Origin: Undibacterium sp. | Lineage (GTDB): Bacteria; Pseudomonadota; Gammaproteobacteria; Burkholderiales; Burkholderiaceae_D | DNA length: 11,045 nucleotides | Direction of reading: 5' to 3' | NCBI GenBank assembly: GCA_019752975.1 | Contig: JAIELM010000497.1 | Span: 1 to 11,045, forward strand | Part shown: in pieces, positions 1 to 7,540 of the stretch | How the letters are laid out: every line of letters begins with the position of its first letter | How positions within the stretch are numbered: the first letter of the stretch is position 1 | The notes under the pieces: model-generated | The model's database searches: none | The model's input: the letters and a program-made list of their open reading frames with translations, nothing else | Told to the model about the DNA's origin: nothing | Program-made: the position numbers and the translations under genes

Positions 1-1248
1 TAAAGCCCAACCTTCGCAGATCTCGGCGCGCGCACCCATTTGCTCGCAACGCTGTTTCAGGTAAGCGAGCTCTTCGTCGCTATCGCTATTAAATCGATTG
101 ATCGAAACTACCGCGGGTAAGCCATAGAGCGCGATATTTTCCAGATGTTTTTCCAAGTTGGCAAAGCCATTTTTCAAGGTATCTAGATTCGGTACGGTGA
201 GCGTTTTAAGATCTTGTCCGCCATGGTATTTCAAGGCGCGTACCGTGGCGACGATAACCACAGCAGAAGGACTGAGGCCGGAGTAAGCACATTTGATATT
301 GAGGAATTTCTCCGCGCCGAGATCGGCACCAAAACCCGCTTCGGTCACCACGTAATCAGACAAAGATAAACCTAATTTGGTGGCTAAAACCGAGTTAGTA
401 CCTTGTGCGATATTGGCAAAAGGGCCGCCGTGAATAATCGCTGGATTGCCCTCTAGTGTTTGAACTAAATTCGGCTTGATGGCGTCCTTTAACAAGGCAG
501 CCATCGCACCTTGCGCTTGTAAATCTCGCGCATAAATTGGCTTATTATGATAAGTGTCGCCGACATAAATATTGCCTAGCATTTCCTTCAAATCTTTAAA
601 CGATTCTGCTAGACATAAAATAGCCATAATTTCAGAAGCGGCGGTGATATTAAATCCAGCTTCACGTGGATTGCCACCCGCTTTGCCACCCAGACCAGTA
701 ATGATGCTACGTAGTGAGCGATCATTCATGTCCATCACACGTTTCCATTTGACGGTGCGTGGATCGATACCAAGATTTTCTTTGTGCAGATAAATATTAT
801 TGTCGATCAGCGCTGCCAAGAGGTTATTGGCTTTTTCTATCGCAGAAAAATCTCCTGTGAAATGGAGATTGATGTCTTCCATGGGAACCACTTGCGAATA
901 GCCACCGCCAGCCGCACCACCCTTAATTCCAAACACCGGCCCTAGGGATGGCTCACGCAAGACCACGGTGGTTTTTTTTCCGATGCGATTGAGACCTTCA
1001 GTTAAACCAATCGAGGTCGTGGTCTTCCCTTCACCAGGTGGTGTCGGTGTAATCGCGGTAACTAAGATGAGTTTGGCATTCTTGATTTTTTCTGGATCAA
1101 TTAAATGCAAGGGGAGTTTAGCTTTGTATTTACCATAGTGCTCCAACTCTTCTACGTCGATCTCCAATCTCTTGGCGATTTCATTAATATGTTTTAGCTT
1201 GGCACTTTGGGCAATTTCTAAATCACTTTTGACGACTGATTTACTCAT
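1..1248 (-). CDS. fhs: Formate-tetrahydrofolate ligase, N-terminal 416 residues (partial at left edge)
   Basis: This cytosolic enzyme joins formate to tetrahydrofolate using ATP, giving 10-formyl-THF for one-carbon metabolism. The frame is open from ATG at 1248 to the window edge, 416 codons of a family usually near 555-560, so about 140 C-terminal residues lie outside. Visible family motifs are the ATP-binding loop [12 protein letters not shown] (about residues 67-78, Lys75), [18 protein letters not shown] (99-116), [18 protein letters not shown] (183-200) and [13 protein letters not shown] (274-286). The last has Gln and Thr where many family members read NIAHGCNS, a variant I associate with betaproteobacteria. 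The start is supported by the match beginning at the normal N-terminus and by a good Shine-Dalgarno 5 nt upstream. A run of eight A (coding sense) lies at 972-979 without disturbing the frame. It is divergent from the S41 peptidase gene, with no partner visible. Identification is firm. Confidence 0.97.
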   Translation of the reverse strand, partial: MSKSVVKSDLEIAQSAKLKHINEIAKRLEIDVEELEHYGKYKAKLPLHLIDPEKIKNAKLILVTAITPTPPGEGKTTTSIGLTEGLNRIGKKTTVVLREPSLGPVFGIKGGAAGGGYSQVVPMEDINLHFTGDFSAIEKANNLLAALIDNNIYLHKENLGIDPRTVKWKRVMDMNDRSLRSIITGLGGKAGGNPREAGFNITAASEIMAILCLAESFKDLKEMLGNIYVGDTYHNKPIYARDLQAQGAMAALLKDAIKPNLVQTLEGNPAIIHGGPFANIAQGTNSVLATKLGLSLSDYVVTEAGFGADLGAEKFLNIKCAYSGLSPSAVVIVATVRALKYHGGQDLKTLTVPNLDTLKNGFANLEKHLENIALYGLPAVVSINRFNSDSDEELAYLKQRCEQMGARAEICEGWAL

Positions 1249-1253
1249 AATAA

Positions 1254-1260
1254 CCTTCTC
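1254..1260 (-). promoter_or_regulatory. Ribosome binding site of fhs
   Basis: On the minus strand GAGAAGG lies 5 nt before the ATG at 1248. This is a strong Shine-Dalgarno match at normal spacing and it fixes the fhs start. Confidence 0.75.
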
Positions 1261-1411
1261 ATGGATAGTGTTCTTTGCATTGTTCCTAAGTCAGCCCCAA
1301 TACTGACATAAATTCTGACCATCGGGCAAGCATTCCCTTTCATAGCGTAAAATGAATTTGCATGCAATAATTCTAAATTCCTGCTTGGATGGGGCAAACC
1401 CTGCTTCTTGC

Positions 1412-1429
1412 ATACCCAATATACCCAAT
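1412..1429 (+). repeat. Tandem duplication of the 9-mer ATACCCAAT
   Basis: ATACCCAAT occurs twice back to back, at 1412-1420 and 1421-1429, just upstream of the chosen start of the S41 peptidase gene. If translation started at 1389 the duplication would be coding; with the preferred start at 1452 it lies in the leader. It is probably a slippage duplication. Confidence 0.7.
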
Positions 1430-1451
1430 TCCTACTAGAGAGACTCACCTG

Positions 1452-2948
1452 ATGTTATCTGTAAACTTAAAACTTGATACGCCTAAATCAAAGCACAAAG
1501 CGGCATTGGGCTTAGGCACTCTCATGTGTGCCTTACTGAGCGCCTGCGGTGGCGGAGGTGGACCTAGCTACAATACACCCATGACCAATGTCCCTGTGGT
1601 CACCAATCCGACGACGCCCACCACTTTGCCGCCGTCGGAAAGTTTAATCAACCTATGTAAAACACCTGCTCCAAACACCAGTGATAGGCAGGGCACTAAG
1701 GAACAAGAAAAAGCGTATTTACGTTCTTTCATCGATGAGACTTATCTCTGGTATCGGGACGTGCCGCAAGTTAACCCTGCCAGCTACGATACTCCGCAAA
1801 CATATTTTGATGTGCTCAAGACCAATAAGACCACTGCATCCGGCAGGCCAGTAGATGAATTTCATTGGTCGGTGACTTCAGAATCCTTCGACAATCAGAA
1901 CCAGGGAATTGAAGAAGGTTATGGCATCGAATGGGCGACAGCACAGAGTTCCCCACCACGTGATTGGGTGGTCGCCAGCTTACAGCCTGCGGCACCAGCG
2001 GGAACCATGTTGAAACGTGGCGACAAAATAAAATCTGTCGATGGAGAAGATTTTGTCAGTGGAGAAAATGTTGATAAACTCAATGAAGGTCTCTTTCCGA
2101 CCAAGATCGCCCCACATACTATTGAAGTAATACGCGCCGGTAAAGTATTGTCCTTCACGATCACCCCTGCACTGGTGGAGACCACACCGGTACGCTACAC
2201 CAAGGTGATCACTACCCCCACGGGCAAAGTAGGTTATATTTATTTTGACGACCATATCAGCAAATCAGAACCCATGTTGATCGCTGCGATCAACAGCTTA
2301 AAAGCGCAAGGTGCTCAAGACTTAATCTTAGACTTGCGTTATAACGGCGGTGGTTTATTGTCGATCGCCAGCCGACTAGCGTATATGATAGGTGGCACGC
2401 AGACGACTGGAAAAACCTTTGAGAACTTGGTGTACAACGACAAACAGAGCGCACAAAACGATAAATGGCCATTTCTTTCCTATGCCTCTAGTGATGCTGG
2501 TGGCGCAGATTTGCCTAGTCTTAATTTCAAAAAAGTGAGTATTTTGGTTGGTGGCGGCACTGCCTCGGCAAGTGAAGCGATCATTAATGGCTTGCGTGGG
2601 GTTGATGTTGAAGTGACTTTGATCGGCGGCACCACACGTGGCAAACCCTACGGTTTTGTACCGCAGGAAAACTGTGGTTGGGTGTATTACGCAATTCAAT
2701 TTAAGGGCGAAAACAACAAGGGCTTTAGTGATTTCTCTGATGGTTTTAAACCTACCTGCGCGGTCAAAGATGATTTCACTAAAGACCTAGGTGATGTTAC
2801 CGAAGCGCGCTTTGCCGCAGCCTTACAGTATAGAGAAACAAAAACCTGCCCTGTGTCTAGTGGCTTGGTTGCCGGCAGCAAGGGTGGTGGTTTAATCGAG
2901 TATCAAGTAGCGCCAAAAATAGCTAAGCAGTTGATGATACCGAAGTAA
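1452..2948 (+). CDS. S41-family (C-terminal-processing type) serine peptidase, lipoprotein
   Basis: A predicted exported protease of 498 residues, anchored to an envelope membrane by a lipid. The leader has basic residues (Lys7-Lys16), a hydrophobic stretch, and lipobox LSAC with Cys32 followed by five glycines and a Pro/Thr-rich linker (to about 60). A PDZ-like region spans about 157-240 (GYGIEWA, AGTMLKRGDKIKSVDGEDF). The S41 core follows: GKVGYIYF (258-265), DLRYNGGG (294-301), GGTASASEAIINGL (368-381) and GGTTRGKPYGF (392-402). By alignment with Tsp/CtpA, Ser372 is the nucleophile and Lys398 the general base, with Glu375 in the conserved SxxE position. An in-frame ATG at 1389 adds 21 residues (Tyr/Pro-rich) ahead of a complete lipoprotein signal, so 1452 is preferred, although its Shine-Dalgarno (GAGAG near 1437) is weak. 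It is shorter than Tsp and larger than minimal CtpA; the substrate is unknown. The gene is transcribed alone and ends facing the repeat-rich gap. Confidence 0.9.
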   Translation: MLSVNLKLDTPKSKHKAALGLGTLMCALLSACGGGGGPSYNTPMTNVPVVTNPTTPTTLPPSESLINLCKTPAPNTSDRQGTKEQEKAYLRSFIDETYLWYRDVPQVNPASYDTPQTYFDVLKTNKTTASGRPVDEFHWSVTSESFDNQNQGIEEGYGIEWATAQSSPPRDWVVASLQPAAPAGTMLKRGDKIKSVDGEDFVSGENVDKLNEGLFPTKIAPHTIEVIRAGKVLSFTITPALVETTPVRYTKVITTPTGKVGYIYFDDHISKSEPMLIAAINSLKAQGAQDLILDLRYNGGGLLSIASRLAYMIGGTQTTGKTFENLVYNDKQSAQNDKWPFLSYASSDAGGADLPSLNFKKVSILVGGGTASASEAIINGLRGVDVEVTLIGGTTRGKPYGFVPQENCGWVYYAIQFKGENNKGFSDFSDGFKPTCAVKDDFTKDLGDVTEARFAAALQYRETKTCPVSSGLVAGSKGGGLIEYQVAPKIAKQLMIPK

Positions 2949-2953
2949 GTGCA

Positions 2954-2977
2954 TGAGGTACTGAGGTACTGAGGTAC
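2954..2977 (+). repeat. Three tandem copies of TGAGGTAC
   Basis: Perfect 8-nt repeats lie at 2954-2961, 2962-2969 and 2970-2977, starting 6 nt after the peptidase stop codon. The repeat is short and probably arose by slippage. The core TGAGG recurs in other repeats of this gap. Confidence 0.85.
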
Positions 2978-3001
2978 TTAAGCTCACAATAATACTCACG
3001 A

Positions 3002-3107
3002 TTAGGACTTACGCAAAACTGCGCTGGCTAGGCGTGGAGCCGAAGGCAGTACTTTGGTACGACAAGGCGAACACAACAACGCCAGCGCAGTTTTGCGTAA
3101 GTCCTAA
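3002..3107. repeat. 106-bp element with 27-bp perfect inverted ends (MITE-like or REP-like)
   Basis: The left arm 3002-3028 begins TTAGGACTTACGC and the right arm 3081-3107 ends GCGTAAGTCCTAA. All 27 positions are complementary. The 52-nt centre (3029-3080) carries two small hairpins of its own, GCC-GAA-GGC (3039-3047) and GTAC-TTTG-GTAC (3049-3060). There is no ORF inside. The symmetry stops sharply at both ends, and a TA dinucleotide lies within each end (TTAGG/CCTAA), compatible with but not proof of insertion at TA. It could be a non-autonomous mobile element, a REP/BIME-type extragenic palindrome, or a large RNA hairpin. Neither outer end is followed by a T tract, so it is a poor intrinsic terminator. 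Confidence 0.8.
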
Positions 3108-3114
3108 CGAAAAT

Positions 3115-3137
3115 AAGCTGAGGCCGTGAGTCAGCTT
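3115..3137. repeat. Short hairpin, 7-bp stem and 9-nt loop
   Basis: AAGCTGA (3115-3121) pairs with TCAGCTT (3131-3137). It lies 7 nt after the end of the 106-bp palindrome, between two convergent genes. Its function is unknown; it may add to transcription stopping. Confidence 0.5.
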
Positions 3138-3166
3138 TGGGGATCAACAACCGCCCAAGGCCGAGA

Positions 3167-3197
3167 CACTGAGGAACGCCAAGCTAGTTCCTCAGTG
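3167..3197. repeat. Hairpin, 11-bp perfect stem and 9-nt loop
   Basis: CACTGAGGAAC (3167-3177) pairs perfectly with GTTCCTCAGTG (3187-3197). On the plus strand it is followed by CTTCTTTG, a poor U tract, so it is at best a weak terminator for the S41 peptidase transcript. Its left arm shares a degenerate repeat with the next element (GCCGAG-C-CTGAG-AA at 3160-3176 and 3265-3281). Confidence 0.55.
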
Positions 3198-3205
3198 CTT
3201 CTTTG

Positions 3206-3399
3206 ATACCAATCCGAATTAAATACTATAGTAATTTTTCATTGAAAACCCCCCAACGCCGAGGCGCCGAGGCGCTGAGAAAACCGGAGAAAATCTCTGC
3301 GTTCCTCTATTTCTCTGCGTCTCGGCGTTGAAGGGTTTTCGTTTTTCAACCCACGTTCAAAAATTAAAAATGATCGCACTATTTAATTAGAATCGGTAT
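3206..3399. repeat. 194-bp MITE-like element with imperfect terminal inverted repeats
   Basis: The left end (3206-3225) reads ATACCAATCCGAATTAAATA and the reverse complement of the right end (3380-3399) reads ATACCGATTCTAATTAAATA, 17 of 20 identical. Weaker symmetry continues inward through an ATTTTT block on each side. A second, longer palindrome is nested inside (3244-3340), so the whole unit could fold on itself. It contains no ORF. Size, inverted ends, AT-rich tips and absence of coding potential fit a miniature inverted-repeat element or an intergenic repeat family. I cannot see a clear target-site duplication. Confidence 0.65.
3244..3340. repeat. Nested long palindrome, possible two-way terminator
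   Basis: GAAAACCC (3244-3251) pairs with GGGTTTTC (3333-3340), and AACGCCGAG (3255-3263) with CTCGGCGTT (3321-3329), across a 3x3 internal loop. Pairing continues imperfectly through 3264-3272 and 3312-3320. The plus-strand transcript leaves the stem with TTTTCGTTTTTC, and the minus-strand transcript leaves it with a TTTTC run. The element sits between two convergent genes and could end both transcripts. The inside holds GCGCCGAGGCGC and near-repeats of CTCTGCGT (3294-3301 and 3313-3320). Confidence 0.6.
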
Positions 3400-3427
3400 G
3401 AGTCTAGGTATTGAGGAGATGGGACTG

Positions 3428-6400
3428 TTAAGCACCCTCCTTCAATAAGCGCAACAAAGCCGCAGTATCCATCTTACCTGCGGCATCCCCTCCCTCTAGC
3501 AGACTATCCGCCAAGTCGCGCTTTTGCGCATGCAAGGCGAGGATTTTTTCTTCTATGGTGTCTTGTACGACCAAGCGATAAATCGTTACTGGCCGTAGTT
3601 GCCCCATACGATGCGCGCGATCTGATGCTTGGTCTTCTACCGCTGGATTCCACCAAGGATCGAGATGAATGACGTAGTCGGCGGCGGTGAGATTAAGTCC
3701 GGTTCCACCGGCTTTTAAACTAATCAAAAAGATGTCGCCCTCGCCTGCTTGGAAGGCATCCACCCGTTTTTTGCGTTCGATTGGCGGAGTGCTTCCATCG
3801 AGATATTGATAGCTGATCCCCTGTTGATCTAGGTGAGTACGAATGATGGCTAAGTGATCTACGAACTGGCTGAACACAAGTGCCTTGTGCTTATTGTCGA
3901 GCAATTCGGCGACCGTTTCTGCAAACACGGCAAGCTTACTGGAACTCACGCCCTGCTTCGCGTTCTTCAGCACCAATTGTGGATTGCAACAAAAACGCCT
4001 TAGCTTGGTGATCTCGGCCAAGACTTGCATGGACTTGCCTTCCGCTGGATTCATGTTGGCAATTTTATCCACTGCCTCTTGTCGCAACGCTTCGTAAAGA
4101 TGACGTTCCTCGCTACTGAGTTCGACTTGTAAAGTGATCTCGGTTCGAGAAGGTAATTCACTTAAGACTTGGGTTTTGGTACGCCTAAGAATAAAGGGTT
4201 GGATAAGTTTTTTGAGATGTAACTTTGCTGGTTTTTCGCCGCGCTCAATCGGATTAGCATAACGCTCAGCAAAGCGTTCTTTGGAACCCAATAAACCGGG
4301 ATTAATGAAGCGAAATAGATTCCACAATTCACCCAAATGATTTTCTACCGGAGTTCCGCTGGCGATCATTTTGAAATCCGCGGTTAAGGCCATCGCCGCT
4401 TGGCTGCGTTTGGTCGCTGCATTTTTAATCACTTGCGCTTCATCTAAAACCACGCTGTGCCAATGCTGCGCACTAAAAACCTCACTGTCAGATTGCAACA
4501 TGCCATAACTAGCGATCACTATATCAAATGGTCCTAGATCGGCGAGTGAGCGATTGCTGTGATAAGCCCGTACTTTTAAGGTCGGCGCAAAACGGGCTAC
4601 TTCCGCTTGCCAGTTCATGGCAACTGAAATCGGGGCCACCACTAATGCCGGCCCTTGTGGTGCTCTATCCAAGAGCAGAGCCAGGGCTTGTACGGTTTTT
4701 CCCAATCCCATATCGTCGGCTAAACAAGCGCCAACACCCCATTGTGCTAGACGGGCTAACCATTGATAGCCGACCAACTGATAGTCGCGCAATTCCGCTT
4801 GCAAAGTTGACGGCAGTTCGGGGACAAAATCAGCCAGCGCATCGAGCTTTTTGACCTGCTCGCGCCACGCGCTATCGGCCTTGAGTTCGCCCACTTCGTC
4901 GGCTAGTTCAGCTAATGCTGGAGCAGCCAGACGATTGATACGTAGGCCGTCTTTACCAAGGTTTTCGCCAAAGCTTTGTAGCTCTTCTAAGCGCTTACGA
5001 AAATTCTCGGTGAGGGCGAGATAATCGTTATCACCCAACTTGATAAATCGACCTGAAGTCCCGGCCGCCAAGTGCATTAATTCACGCAAGGCGATGATAC
5101 GACCATCATCTAAGCTAATCTCACCACTAGCGACAAACCATTCGCCTTGCTTCTTGATCGAGAGACGCATTTGATTCAACGAACGGCTGCCCTTGAGTCT
5201 AAAACGCTCGCCTTCGGGCCAAACTAATTCCAACTCATTTTCCGGTAAGAGCTTAAGTTGTGTCAGCAATTCTAAACAATGTTCAGGGTGGGAGAGTTGC
5301 CATTCTTGTCCATCATGTTCCGCTTGGGCTAAGGTCGAGCAAACTTGTTCTAATTTCTTTAATGCCGCCGCCTCTTGTTTGAGTTGACGCGAGACCTGAA
5401 CCGCCATTCCGTCCTGCTCACCCAACACATTAGCACTCCCTTTACCCGGTGTGAGCCAACTGCCACTGGCCAATGGGCGCACTAAAATTTGCACCCTTAG
5501 GCCTTCATTTAAAGGCAGTAAATGCGCATACAAACGGGCATCGGCTGGCACACTAGTGATGTGCTGCGCTAACTCAGGTAGATCAGAATTAATCGCCATG
5601 TGCGGTGCAATTGCGGCGATCACCCCCACCAATTGTGCCTTTGCGACGGCAGGAACGGTTAAACCTTCGCCCAAAATGCTGGCGATTTGCTTGATCTCGG
5701 GATTGGTACTGTAGACCGCCAATTTTGTTGGCGTTTGTTTGCGCCAAATAACGCTATTTGCAGCGCTGATGGCGGGGTCAAGTTGCAGACTAATTTTTTC
5801 ACCATATTCTTTTAGCTGGAGAGCGATCTCACCCTTAACAACGTCAATGCGCACATCTTGCGCGTCGAACCAATACACATAAGGATGCCCAATTAAATGC
5901 GGCAAAGCTTTTTCGGCATTTAAGTCATATTCAGAGCCGCCATAGTAGCCGTCATACGATTTGCTAATACAGCTGGCGATGCGCTTATCTTGTTCGCTCA
6001 TGCCAGTCAAACTGTCTTGCTCATTGGCGAGACGTTTTAATGCCACCGGCCTGCCTTTACTCCAAGCACCTTTTACCCCACGTTTTTGCTCTCGCGGCTC
6101 TAATCCAACATGATGAGCACTATAAAAAAGTAACCATGCAATACGCGTATCGCTGCTCGAACTACTGACTTCTACATTAGGTTTAAGTTGACTTAAGGCC
6201 TTGAGCGCGCGTTGCCAACTTTCTTCGCGTTGCACGGCTTTGACCAAGGGCACGACTTTGTGTTCGGCATGCCAGTCTGGAAAAACCAAGGGATCAGTAA
6301 AATACAGATGATTCACTAAATCGAGTTCGGCTGCGACCCAATGATAGCCACGCTGAGTCGCCAACTTGCGGACTTTAATCAGGCGTTCGCGCATAAATTC

Positions 6401-7540
6401 GTGTTTAGGCAAGTCCTGCCAATACCATGCCAAGGCTTCAAACAAAGTATCCACCGTTTCCATAGGCATCTGGACTGCCCCTCGATGCAACAGCGGCACG
6501 CCTTTCGCGAGGTGATCGGTGAAGGGTTGTAGCGCAAAATAGGCTCGCGCATGCTGCTGCTTACAAGCTTCATCCACTTGTTCTTTGACCTGTTTAAGAC
6601 TGGCCACATCCTGTTTACCCATCCAACACACGCTAGCCATCAGGCCGGTTAGATGCGGCAGAAATACCTTACGTTTACCAGTGTCTGCCTTGATGACTTT
6701 GATTTGTGCATCCAAGATATCGCCACCAAGAACATAGTCCGCTTTCAGCATCGCTAGGATCAGTAAGGGAGTGCAGGCGGCGCGCTTTCCCTGCGTCTTA
6801 TCGGCGATTTTTTGCAACATAGCAAAGTCACCTCTCAATAGCCCCTGCCACGCTAGTTCCTCCAGCAACTCCGAACTGGAGGTACTTAATTGATCAAAAT
6901 GGTCCTTCGCAAATTGATAGGCTAGATTACACTCAAGCAAGACCCAATTAGCAGGAAAAAGAACATACACCAAAATATTCGCTTGGAGGCCAACTGCTAT
7001 CGTTTCAAACAATCGCACCGCGTAAGCATTTTCAAAGAAAAAATTTTCCGGGCGCTCGCCTCGATAATCATAGGCATTCAATAATCGATCACGCCATAAA
7101 TCCACCTCTTTAACGTTACCTATAAGGAGAGAAAAAAACACTTCCCTAGCACAAAAAAACGCACTAGGACTCTGCCACGATGAATATTCATTTTGCTTTT
7201 GATAATGCGCACGCAACAGCTCAATCCAGAAAGACAGTTGACGATCCTGCTGGGTTCGCAACAAGAGTTGGGCGCGTAAATCCTGGTGTACATCTGAGCG
7301 GATCTTATAACCAGGGTTTCTGTCCAGATTCTCGACCACTAAATTTAAGCTTAAGTCAGTCAATTTCTTCTTAAGATACGCGCCATCAATCTGCCGACTA
7401 GCCGCCATTTTTACTCCGCATGCGCGCAGCAGGTCGAGTAATTTGTTCATGCCGATAGGGGCATTATGCAAAGCCAAGGCAGTTAATATTGGAAAGTCAT
7501 CATCTTGTAAACAGGACGGTAAGGCGGACAATTGGCTCAT
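3428..7540 (-). CDS. SNF2-family DEAD/DEAH-box helicase with a large uncharacterised N-terminal half
   Basis: A 1370-residue protein whose C-terminal ~460 residues are a complete SNF2/RapA-type ATPase: motif I DMGLGKT (Lys948), Ia PISVAMNWQ, motif II DEAQ (Asp1033-Gln1036), motif III SGTPVEN (Ser1061), LVFSQF, DGSTPP, motif V AGGTGLNLT (from Ala1277), WWNPAVEDQASDRAHRMGQ with motif VI Arg1308/Arg1311. All catalytic residues are present, so it should be an active dsDNA translocase or remodeller. The first ~110 residues could be a winged-helix-like domain, about 110-500 is helix-rich (possibly TPR-like or solenoid), and about 540-900 is beta-richer with a Leu-rich stretch. I cannot name families for these parts and see no SWIM-type Cys/His cluster. 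The ATG at 7540 begins a plausible N-terminus but lacks a Shine-Dalgarno (TTTCCTC precedes it). It stands alone; no methylase, nuclease or PLD partner is in view, so a defence role is not supported. The C-terminus converges on the repeat-rich gap. Confidence 0.93.
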   Translation of the reverse strand: MSQLSALPSCLQDDDFPILTALALHNAPIGMNKLLDLLRACGVKMAASRQIDGAYLKKKLTDLSLNLVVENLDRNPGYKIRSDVHQDLRAQLLLRTQQDRQLSFWIELLRAHYQKQNEYSSWQSPSAFFCAREVFFSLLIGNVKEVDLWRDRLLNAYDYRGERPENFFFENAYAVRLFETIAVGLQANILVYVLFPANWVLLECNLAYQFAKDHFDQLSTSSSELLEELAWQGLLRGDFAMLQKIADKTQGKRAACTPLLILAMLKADYVLGGDILDAQIKVIKADTGKRKVFLPHLTGLMASVCWMGKQDVASLKQVKEQVDEACKQQHARAYFALQPFTDHLAKGVPLLHRGAVQMPMETVDTLFEALAWYWQDLPKHEFMRERLIKVRKLATQRGYHWVAAELDLVNHLYFTDPLVFPDWHAEHKVVPLVKAVQREESWQRALKALSQLKPNVEVSSSSSDTRIAWLLFYSAHHVGLEPREQKRGVKGAWSKGRPVALKRLANEQDSLTGMSEQDKRIASCISKSYDGYYGGSEYDLNAEKALPHLIGHPYVYWFDAQDVRIDVVKGEIALQLKEYGEKISLQLDPAISAANSVIWRKQTPTKLAVYSTNPEIKQIASILGEGLTVPAVAKAQLVGVIAAIAPHMAINSDLPELAQHITSVPADARLYAHLLPLNEGLRVQILVRPLASGSWLTPGKGSANVLGEQDGMAVQVSRQLKQEAAALKKLEQVCSTLAQAEHDGQEWQLSHPEHCLELLTQLKLLPENELELVWPEGERFRLKGSRSLNQMRLSIKKQGEWFVASGEISLDDGRIIALRELMHLAAGTSGRFIKLGDNDYLALTENFRKRLEELQSFGENLGKDGLRINRLAAPALAELADEVGELKADSAWREQVKKLDALADFVPELPSTLQAELRDYQLVGYQWLARLAQWGVGACLADDMGLGKTVQALALLLDRAPQGPALVVAPISVAMNWQAEVARFAPTLKVRAYHSNRSLADLGPFDIVIASYGMLQSDSEVFSAQHWHSVVLDEAQVIKNAATKRSQAAMALTADFKMIASGTPVENHLGELWNLFRFINPGLLGSKERFAERYANPIERGEKPAKLHLKKLIQPFILRRTKTQVLSELPSRTEITLQVELSSEERHLYEALRQEAVDKIANMNPAEGKSMQVLAEITKLRRFCCNPQLVLKNAKQGVSSSKLAVFAETVAELLDNKHKALVFSQFVDHLAIIRTHLDQQGISYQYLDGSTPPIERKKRVDAFQAGEGDIFLISLKAGGTGLNLTAADYVIHLDPWWNPAVEDQASDRAHRMGQLRPVTIYRLVVQDTIEEKILALHAQKRDLADSLLEGGDAAGKMDTAALLRLLKEGA

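Larger units (their letters stand above)
1249..1451. other. Divergent intergenic region between fhs and the S41 peptidase gene
   Basis: This 203-bp spacer must hold the promoters of both flanking genes. The most notable element is a perfect 10-bp palindrome TTGCATGCAA at 1358-1367, inside a looser GAATT...AATTC symmetry, which could be an operator. On the minus strand TTGCAT, 17 nt, then TATGAA (within about 1344-1372) could be a poor promoter for fhs, which would give a leader of roughly 90 nt. I see no strong -10/-35 pair for the plus strand and no folate-type riboswitch. Confidence 0.3.

Noticed and set aside
1245..1448. 67-codon minus-strand ORF upstream of fhs
   Set aside because: It overlaps the fhs start and the leader of the divergent gene, and its composition resembles no protein family. 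It is most likely a chance ORF.
1389..1451. 21-residue N-terminal extension of the S41 peptidase
   Set aside because: The extension is Tyr/Pro-rich and would put a tail in front of a complete lipoprotein signal peptide. The ATG at 1452 gives a normal leader.
2949..3427. CRISPR array or tRNA/attachment site in the repeat-rich gap
   Set aside because: The repeats are inverted pairs of different families, not evenly spaced identical direct repeats, and no tRNA-like fold or integrase gene is present.
4528..4854. 108-codon plus-strand ORF inside the SNF2 gene, and others antisense to the large genes
   Set aside because: They lie opposite strongly conserved helicase, ligase or hydrolase motifs, lack ribosome sites and show no family features. 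They are shadows of the real frames.
3428..7540. SNF2 helicase as part of a DISARM-type or other phage-defence island
   Set aside because: No methylase, DUF1998, PLD-domain, nuclease or other defence gene is in the window, and neighbours on both sides are housekeeping or envelope genes.
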